Shown piece after piece: positions 34,803 to 40,179 of a DNA stretch of 64,000 bases. Within the stretch, counting starts at the first letter, position 1. The number at the start of each line of letters is the position of its first letter. The notes under the pieces were generated by a model, which did not search any database, had not been told where the DNA came from, and worked only from the letters and a program-made list of their open reading frames with translations. Source of the stretch: Paenibacillus sp. 19GGS1-52 (GTDB lineage Bacteria > Bacillota > Bacilli > Paenibacillales > Paenibacillaceae); the NCBI RefSeq assembly GCF_022369515.1, contig NZ_CP059724.1:62001-126000 (forward strand), in the 5' to 3' direction. The position numbers and the translations under genes are program-made.

Positions 34803-35150
34803 TTAGTAAACAATAGTTTTCAATTGCATTTCTCCAGTGTCAATCACAGCACCTGCTTGCTTCAAGAAGTTAAAACCAAGGATTCCGTCGATCTCCATGC
34901 CATAATCCATGTTCCCGATTTCAACTTGAAAATCCTTAAGTATTGCTTTATCGACTATAATCGAGTCCAGGCATTTGGTATACACATACTCCACACCACC
35001 TACGCCCCGTATCATATCAACGATATCATTTCCTTCAAGTACCATACCAATCTCCTGTACGATATCTGCATTCAAAAGTGTGCTGGCAGAACCTGTATCA
35101 AGCAGCACCTTCTCAAGTTTTAACTCTCTCCCCCTAAACACAACTGTCAT
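34803..35150 (-). CDS. Small retropepsin-like aspartic protease
   Basis: A 115-residue single-domain retropepsin-like protein. The catalytic motif is DTGSASTLL (residues 18-26), and the second family motif is IDGILGFNFLKQAGAVID (about 87-104), as in bacterial gag-asp_protease/PerP-like domains. Such proteins dimerise to form one active site. No transmembrane segment. The ATG has no ribosome site; the frame stays open upstream for about 16 codons (INISEIYGLPFVS) without a standard start, so the true N-terminus may be longer or coupled to the preceding gene, which ends 35 bp upstream. Its substrate is unknown. Confidence 0.75.
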   Translation of the reverse strand: MTVVFRGRELKLEKVLLDTGSASTLLNADIVQEIGMVLEGNDIVDMIRGVGGVEYVYTKCLDSIIVDKAILKDFQVEIGNMDYGMEIDGILGFNFLKQAGAVIDTGEMQLKTIVY

Positions 35151-35185
35151 GCTTACGAAGGGAAGTCCATAAATTTCTGATATAT

Positions 35186-35443
35186 TTATCTGGGCCCTCT
35201 GATCCCCACATATCGTTCTCGCGCTACAACCTCAGGACGGGAGGTGTGAAAGAAACAATACTCTCTGTGAGGATCTTCCTGGTGCAACTCACTATACCGC
35301 TTCAATGCTTTGGTAGACTCCTCGTAGGAATCGATCACGGACATCTCTTCAATAAAACGCTGGCCTTCTTTAGAATAAGCCTTAGTCGCCTCAAGAACGA
35401 CCCATTCATTTGGAAACCGCACCTGAACTTCATCCCATCGCAT
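35186..35443 (-). CDS. Hypothetical partner of the retropepsin (85 aa)
   Basis: An 85-residue soluble protein (MRWDEVQVRFPNEWVVLEA...). The start at 35443 has GGAGGTG with 6-nt spacing. It ends just upstream of the retropepsin gene in the same direction. Small proteins of this kind with a W-V-x-L-E-A motif and a conserved REYCFFHTSRP-like end often precede retropepsin-like genes in bacteria and cyanobacteria, so the two probably work together. A TATAAT sits at 35475-35480 as -10. Function unknown. Confidence 0.7.
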   Translation of the reverse strand: MRWDEVQVRFPNEWVVLEATKAYSKEGQRFIEEMSVIDSYEESTKALKRYSELHQEDPHREYCFFHTSRPEVVARERYVGIRGPR

Positions 35444-35499
35444 CTTGGACACCTCCGGTTAAATAATTACCATTATTATAGCATATCGGGGGGTATCTT

Positions 35500-36348
35500 C
35501 TAAACCAGAGTCAGACCTCCACCCGATCTCTGGAGCTCTTTTATAAAGCGGTATCCTTCCAGAAATCCGACCACAAAAGCTTCCTCTTCTACGAAACCCT
35601 TTTCTGTGTTTGTGGCCTCTTCCATGAGTCCATACAATTCACGTTGAGTCTCGTTCAAACTGCTGTGTAGGCGATCAATGGCATAAGATGACTCTTTGTT
35701 GGCCTTCCTGATATGAGGATTGTTAGAACGCATTCCCCATATTTCAAGATGTCTTCTAGCGGCTACCTCGCTCATCAGCCCCGCCAAAGAACTTAGATCA
35801 GTGACCTTGTTATTGGCAATATTTAAACTCGTCAAGCCCCCTAACAATCTTGTTGGAGTGATGTCCTCAATTTGATTGGAATTGACAGCTAAAGCTTTGA
35901 TACTTGTTAGGCTGCTGATAGGGCTAAGATCAGATATCTTATTACTCTCAATGTTTAGTTGCTGCAAAGAGACAATATTCTTTATTGGATTAAGTTCAGT
36001 GATATTGTTCCGTCCAAGATCTAAATAAGTTACACCTGTTCCTTCAAATATCTCAATACCCGTAAGGTCGGAAATTCCTTTTGAGTTTGCAGAGAAAGTG
36101 TAACCCGCAGTCGGTAGTTTTGCGATGATATCCGCTTTATAGACCGTTTCCGTCACCGATTTCCCTAACCAGATAGCAACAGCCTGATTTAGTGCGGGAT
36201 CTGGGAAATTGGCAATATCATTCGAGCTTTCTGCGCTGACTACTGAATTCCCCGAAAAGTACCCCTCATCATTAGTAGTTGGGAATATGGGGAGAATAGC
36301 TGTTACCAATAACAGGCTGACCAACATCTTTGCAATCAATGTTTTCAT
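35500..36348 (-). CDS. Secreted leucine-rich-repeat protein fused to a DUF6809-like tail
   Basis: A 282-residue protein. A signal peptide (1-25) is followed by an internalin-like cap (about 45-90) and four or five 22-residue LRRs (about 95-190, for example LDLGRNNITELNPIKNI). At residue 192 the pattern breaks into MSEVAARRHLEIWGMRSNN and a helical tail ending EEEAFVVGFLEGYRFIKEL, which resembles cytoplasmic DUF6809 proteins of phages and spore formers. A secreted LRR joined to such a tail is unlikely to be an evolved fusion; a deletion joining two genes is the simpler view. The start overlaps the preceding small gene as TAATG, so translation is coupled. Confidence 0.7.
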   Translation of the reverse strand: MKTLIAKMLVSLLLVTAILPIFPTTNDEGYFSGNSVVSAESSNDIANFPDPALNQAVAIWLGKSVTETVYKADIIAKLPTAGYTFSANSKGISDLTGIEIFEGTGVTYLDLGRNNITELNPIKNIVSLQQLNIESNKISDLSPISSLTSIKALAVNSNQIEDITPTRLLGGLTSLNIANNKVTDLSSLAGLMSEVAARRHLEIWGMRSNNPHIRKANKESSYAIDRLHSSLNETQRELYGLMEEATNTEKGFVEEEAFVVGFLEGYRFIKELQRSGGGLTLV

Positions 36349-36506
36349 TACATTCCCTTCTTTCTGTTATCAAAATAGACGCTAACGAGTACTTCAAAAG
36401 TAATTCCTATCATCGTAATCAACATAACTAAACGGAAAGCCAACTCTTTCATCTCCTCTGGATTGTTCGCCAGAGTATCTATGAATCCCACAAGCCAACT
36501 AGACAT
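36348..36506 (-). CDS. 52-residue single-helix membrane peptide
   Basis: A short gene: ATG at 36506, AAGGAG 10 nt upstream, and 52 codons to a TAA that overlaps the LRR gene start (TAATG). The product has an acidic N-terminal amphipathic part (LANNPEEMKELAF) and one strong membrane helix (RLVMLITMIGITFEVLVSVYF) with a basic end NRKKGM. It starts 2 nt after the dual-HTH gene. No family recognised; the size and layout recall small holin-like or toxin peptides, but that is only a possibility. Confidence 0.6.
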   Translation of the reverse strand: MSSWLVGFIDTLANNPEEMKELAFRLVMLITMIGITFEVLVSVYFDNRKKGM

Positions 36507-36508
36507 GC

Positions 36509-36877
36509 TTAATCGTCTCCTTCCGTCCGCTCCATTGTTTGTTTATCCAGCCATTTCTCCAACTCCTGCTTTGAGATCTTGTAACTTGTTTTGCCTGATA
36601 TTACTACCGCTTCTCTAAACGCCTCCTGCTTCAGCCAATAACGAATGGTCCAACGATGTACCTGTGCCATTTGTGCTGCCTGTTCTAGCGAAAGACAATC
36701 GGTAGAGTGTTCACGCTTATATTGCAACAACCATTTCTCTGCTTTCCCTACATCAATGAGAACTTTTCCTTGGCTAGTTATTTTGATGCGTGGCATACCT
36801 ATCCGGACCCATCTTCTGACGGTATTGATGCTTACACCCCGTCCCTCCGCAAATTGCTTCAAATTCACAATATCCAA
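36509..36877 (-). CDS. Dual excisionase-type helix-turn-helix protein
   Basis: A 122-residue protein with two MerR/excisionase-like (HTH_17) DNA-binding modules in tandem. The first is at residues 1-52 (LKQFAEGRGVSINTVRRWVRIGMP ... KAEKWLLQY), the second at 60-115 (LSLEQAAQMAQVHRWTIRYWLKQE ... ELEKWLDKQ). The start is TTG, 7 nt after GGAGGG. It heads a three-gene leftward operon with the 52-aa membrane peptide and the LRR chimera, and lies 0.5 kb from the divergent serine recombinase. It may be a regulator or the recombination-direction factor of the element. Confidence 0.75.
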   Translation of the reverse strand: MDIVNLKQFAEGRGVSINTVRRWVRIGMPRIKITSQGKVLIDVGKAEKWLLQYKREHSTDCLSLEQAAQMAQVHRWTIRYWLKQEAFREAVVISGKTSYKISKQELEKWLDKQTMERTEGDD

Positions 36878-37138
36878 TCCTCATCCCTCCGTTTTCTGTT
36901 TTCGGGGGATTTTATCCTATTGAGATTAATTTTCGCAATATATATAGTAATCATCTTGGAGGAAATCACTTGTGTTCAAGCAATTTAAAGGGAATAGGAT
37001 TTATCCAAAAACCCTACGAACGTAGATAACGATGGGAATTGCGCGAATAAAGTTATGTGGGGTAAAATCAGATAAATTTAGAAGGACGTTAATTGAACAG
37101 ATGTAACTAACAGATCAGACTACAGAGGGGGAATACAG

Positions 37139-37312
37139 ATGGAAACTGTTAAAACACTGGTAAGAATTTCGAGGAAAAAGCTCATGAACTGTGAATACTC
37201 TTCAGACCAAATTAATACTTCCAAGCTGAACGAGCCAGGGGATTGTACGAGTTTGTGGCAACCCGCAGGAGAGTTGCTCATCAGATGCTTTAATCTAGGC
37301 AACAATTCATAG
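37139..37312 (+). CDS. Possible 57-aa small protein upstream of the recombinase
   Basis: An ATG at 37139 follows GAGGGGGAATACAG and opens 57 codons (METVKTLVRISRKKLMNCEY...) to a TAG at 37310-37312. It is basic at the N-terminus, has three Cys, and has no known family. It is 64 bp upstream of and in the same direction as the serine recombinase, so it could be an accessory gene such as a directionality factor. Evidence is limited to the ribosome site and position. Confidence 0.4.
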   Translation: METVKTLVRISRKKLMNCEYSSDQINTSKLNEPGDCTSLWQPAGELLIRCFNLGNNS

Positions 37313-37376
37313 CAACATCGCATTCGGGGGTCGAAGGTTGCTATTTTACATATATAATTACTAGGAGGCCTACACA

Positions 37377-38948
37377 ATGAGTCTAAAAGCTGCTATTTAC
37401 GCCCGTTACAGTTCGGATATCCAGAGAGATGAATCTATTGATGCCCAAGTGAGAGCGATTAAGGAATATACAAAACGGAACGGGTTTACTGTAGTCGAAG
37501 TTTATGCTGACCGAGCGCGCACTGCTACGTCTGACCGACGACCGGAATTTCAACGTCTTTTTGTTGATTGTGACAAAGGGCTCTTTGATGTTGTTATTGT
37601 TCATAAACTGGATCGCTTTAGTAGAGACAAGTACGATTTTGCATCTTATAGAAGAAAGTTACGCGTTGCTGGAGTACGCCTCCTAAGCGTGTTAGAAAAT
37701 TTGGATGATTCCCCAGAGTCGGGAATGCTTGAGTCAATGCTTGAGGGGATGGCGGAGTATTATAGCAAGAACCTATCGAGGGAGGTCATGAAAGGGTTAA
37801 AAGAGACAGCGTTACAAGGAAAGCACACTGGAGGTCGTCCACCCATTGGGTACGCTGTGGATAAAGAAACCCAAACCTTGATTACTAATGATCAAGAACG
37901 CCCAATTATAGAACTTATTTTCTCTCAGTACCTTCAGGGACATGGGTATAAGCAAATCACCCAACTCCTTGAGCAAAAAGGATTTCGCTCCCGTCTCGGG
38001 AGGCCTATCAGTAAGGCGACTATCCACGATATTTTACGTTGCGAGAAGTACACTGGTACTTATCTCTATAATGTCACAGACAGTAAGGACGCTTTGGGAA
38101 AAAGTAATGGAAATCGAAAGAAGGATGAATCCGAAATAATTCGAATTGAGAATGGTATTCCAGCGATCATCAGCAAGGCTGATTTCGAGGCTGTTCAGAA
38201 ACTTATTTCTGATAATCATCGCACACGACGCTCGGGGTCCTATACAGCAAAAGAACAGTACTTGTTAAGTGGTTTGATCTTGTGTGGGGAGTGCCAAAGG
38301 CTACATAACACAAAATCTGGAATGACCGGAAACGTTAAATATTCAGGCAGAAGCAAACTAAAATACGTGACTTACAGATGCAATAGAAAAGACAACTCCC
38401 GAAGTTGCTCCAACAAAGAGATTCGCCGTGAACATATAGAAGGATATATTGTGGATTATTTGCAGAATCACATCTTCAGTGAGGGCAACATTCCAAAGTT
38501 ATTGGAGCAAGTTAACCAACAGATTCAGAAAGCTGAGACCCAAGAGATTGGGGAGAAAGCAAACTTGCAGCAGCGTCTTCGTGCTGTTACTGACCAAATT
38601 ACGAACATCGTCAATGCAGTCGCCCAAGGTTTCACGCAAGCTTCTTTTGTAGAGAAAGTGAATCTACTGGAGGTTGAGAAAGCAAATCTTGAAGTCGAAT
38701 TGGCAAGATTGATGACAAAAGAAAAAAGAGCCGGAATCACAGAAGATGCTCTGCGTTCACTGCTCTTTTCCTTAAAAGATTCCATTGCCCATGAGGACTT
38801 CCCGGAGCTTAAAAGATTCGTCCAGACCTACGTTCAGCAAGTCCTTGTCTACACTGATCAAGTGGAGGTGGAATTCAAGCTGCCAGTTGTCACTCATGTT
38901 AGTGTGCAGAATGGAGCCGAGGGGATTCGAACCCCTGTCCGAAGATAA
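37377..38948 (+). CDS. Large serine recombinase (integrase) reading into ssrA
   Basis: A 523-residue large serine recombinase. The resolvase domain (1-150) has the nucleophile serine in YARYSSD (residues 8-14), then DRFSRDKYD and the long E-helix. A recombinase domain follows (about 165-270, GGRPPIGYAVDKE, ATIHDILRCEKYTG). Next is a zinc ribbon with four Cys (LCGECQRLHN ... CNRKDNSRSCSN, about 303-345) and a coiled coil (about 390-450). It inserts and excises DNA at a short core. AGGAGG precedes the ATG. The last 12 codons lie inside the antisense strand of the ssrA 3' end, so the C-terminal residues EGIRTPVRR come from the target gene, not the element. That places its attachment site at the very end of ssrA. 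Confidence 0.9.
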   Translation: MSLKAAIYARYSSDIQRDESIDAQVRAIKEYTKRNGFTVVEVYADRARTATSDRRPEFQRLFVDCDKGLFDVVIVHKLDRFSRDKYDFASYRRKLRVAGVRLLSVLENLDDSPESGMLESMLEGMAEYYSKNLSREVMKGLKETALQGKHTGGRPPIGYAVDKETQTLITNDQERPIIELIFSQYLQGHGYKQITQLLEQKGFRSRLGRPISKATIHDILRCEKYTGTYLYNVTDSKDALGKSNGNRKKDESEIIRIENGIPAIISKADFEAVQKLISDNHRTRRSGSYTAKEQYLLSGLILCGECQRLHNTKSGMTGNVKYSGRSKLKYVTYRCNRKDNSRSCSNKEIRREHIEGYIVDYLQNHIFSEGNIPKLLEQVNQQIQKAETQEIGEKANLQQRLRAVTDQITNIVNAVAQGFTQASFVEKVNLLEVEKANLEVELARLMTKEKRAGITEDALRSLLFSLKDSIAHEDFPELKRFVQTYVQQVLVYTDQVEVEFKLPVVTHVSVQNGAEGIRTPVRR

Positions 38949-39273
38949 CGGCACATAAGCTTCTACGAGTGTAGTCACGGATTTGATGTCACCCGAGTAT
39001 CGCCCCGTAACCGGCTATACGTTGGGTCAGCCTGATTATCTTCTTCAGCTCACCCCAGGCGGAGATGAGACAGCGTATTCCACTACTTGTTAGCCCCTAG
39101 CCCTGTCACATGGACGATGCAGAGTAGAAGCACGCGCACAGTTTCTTAGGCTGCGAAAGCGTAGTTGTTTTGTGTTTTGCCGTTTAATAGGCTTTAGCGT
39201 TGATAAAGCGGACGCGTCCCCACTACTCGCTACTCATGCTCGAACTACCCCCGTCGAATCCAAGAACGGCCCC
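38912..39273 (-). ncRNA. ssrA: Transfer-messenger RNA
   Basis: tmRNA of about 362 nt. The 5' end GGGGCCGTTCTTGGATTCGAC and the 3' end GGTTCGAATCCCCTCGGCTCCA pair as a 7-bp acceptor stem (GGGGCCG/CGGCTCC). CCA is encoded. The tag frame is at 39181-39146: GGC AAA ACA CAA AAC AAC TAC GCT TTC GCA GCC TAA, giving A-GKTQNNYAFAA with the charged Ala. It rescues stalled ribosomes with SmpB, encoded just upstream. The 3' end overlaps the convergent recombinase gene, and no terminator follows; the probable original one now lies at 30286-30312. Confidence 0.95.
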
Positions 39274-39391
39274 TCAATTAGAAAGGGCTTCTTCGGATCA
39301 AGCGGATCGATCAAGTAAGAAAGATCCAATCCACAGCTTTCCTCTTGCGAAGTAGCTGTTCAGAAGCAAAGCAATATGCTTTTACTAACTC

Positions 39392-39397
39392 AGTATA
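39392..39397 (-). promoter_or_regulatory. Candidate -10 element of the ssrA promoter
   Basis: TATACT on the minus strand, about 120 bp upstream of the mature tmRNA 5' end, in an AT-rich stretch. A TGTTAA about 17 bp further up may be the -35. The extra leader would be removed by RNase P. Confidence 0.45.
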
Positions 39398-39478
39398 GCA
39401 CATTTATCAATACTTTAACACGAGGCTTACAGGAAGTGCAGGGTGAATCTGGAACTTGGGCTTTGTGTGAAACAGAGC

Positions 39479-39958
39479 TTATCTGGCGATCTTTTGCTTT
39501 TCGCGCAGTACACGCTGAATATCACGCTGAGCGTCGCGCTTCGCTGCGGTATCACGTTTGTCATACTCTTTCTTACCTCTACCTAGACCGATCAACAGCT
39601 TGGCAAACCCATTGCGCACATAAATCTTGAGCGGCACGATAGTAAAACCATCTCGCTTGGACAACCCAAGCAGTTTGTGAATCTGCACCTTATGCATCAA
39701 CAGTTTACGGGTACGCGTAGGATCATCCGGATTAGAACGATTGCCCTGTGCAAACGGACTGATGTGCATATTGTGAATCTGAATCTCCCCGTTGCGGATG
39801 GTGGCAAAAGCATCGCCAATGTTAGCGCGCCCTAGTCGCAACGACTTAATCTCTGTACCTGTTAGCACCAAACCGGCTTCATAGGTGTCCTCGATAAAAT
39901 AATCATGGGAGGCCTTTTTATTCTGGGCTAATACTTTCCCGTCGACTTTTTTACCCAT
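39479..39958 (-). CDS. smpB: SsrA-binding protein SmpB
   Basis: SmpB binds the tRNA-like part of tmRNA and carries it into stalled ribosomes for trans-translation. 159 residues, normal length. Family stretches are [52 protein letters not shown] and the basic C-terminal tail [21 protein letters not shown] chose the ATG at 39958 because AGGAG lies 8 nt upstream; an ATG seven codons earlier has no site. It is followed by ssrA and preceded by rnr, whose terminator separates them. Confidence 0.96.
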   Translation of the reverse strand: MGKKVDGKVLAQNKKASHDYFIEDTYEAGLVLTGTEIKSLRLGRANIGDAFATIRNGEIQIHNMHISPFAQGNRSNPDDPTRTRKLLMHKVQIHKLLGLSKRDGFTIVPLKIYVRNGFAKLLIGLGRGKKEYDKRDTAAKRDAQRDIQRVLREKQKIAR

Positions 39959-40092
39959 GAGAATCACTCCTCGAATCATATTTCAAAGGGTCTTAATGAC
40001 AGAACGTCAGATCTTTATTGTATCAAAAGCTATCCATGGAACGCAAGGAAGTACAAGCTAAGCCTTTGATTCTTTCCTCAACTATAATTAAA

Positions 40093-40134
40093 AACAAGCG
40101 CTGTTATACCCACAACGGGTTAACAGCGCTTGTT
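40093..40134 (-). terminator. Terminator between rnr and smpB
   Basis: A 14-bp perfect stem (40093-40106 with 40121-40134, AACAAGCGCTGTTA/TAACAGCGCTTGTT) with a 14-nt loop, then TTTTTAATT leftward. It isolates smpB from rnr transcription. Confidence 0.85.
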
Positions 40135-40179
40135 AATGATCTTTAACGCTATTGTCTTAACTGAGTCACTAACCTCAGT

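Noticed and set aside
29117..39273. A complete prophage between the CE2 esterase and ssrA
   Set aside because: Apart from the recombinase and HTH genes there are no capsid, tail, terminase, replication or lysis genes.
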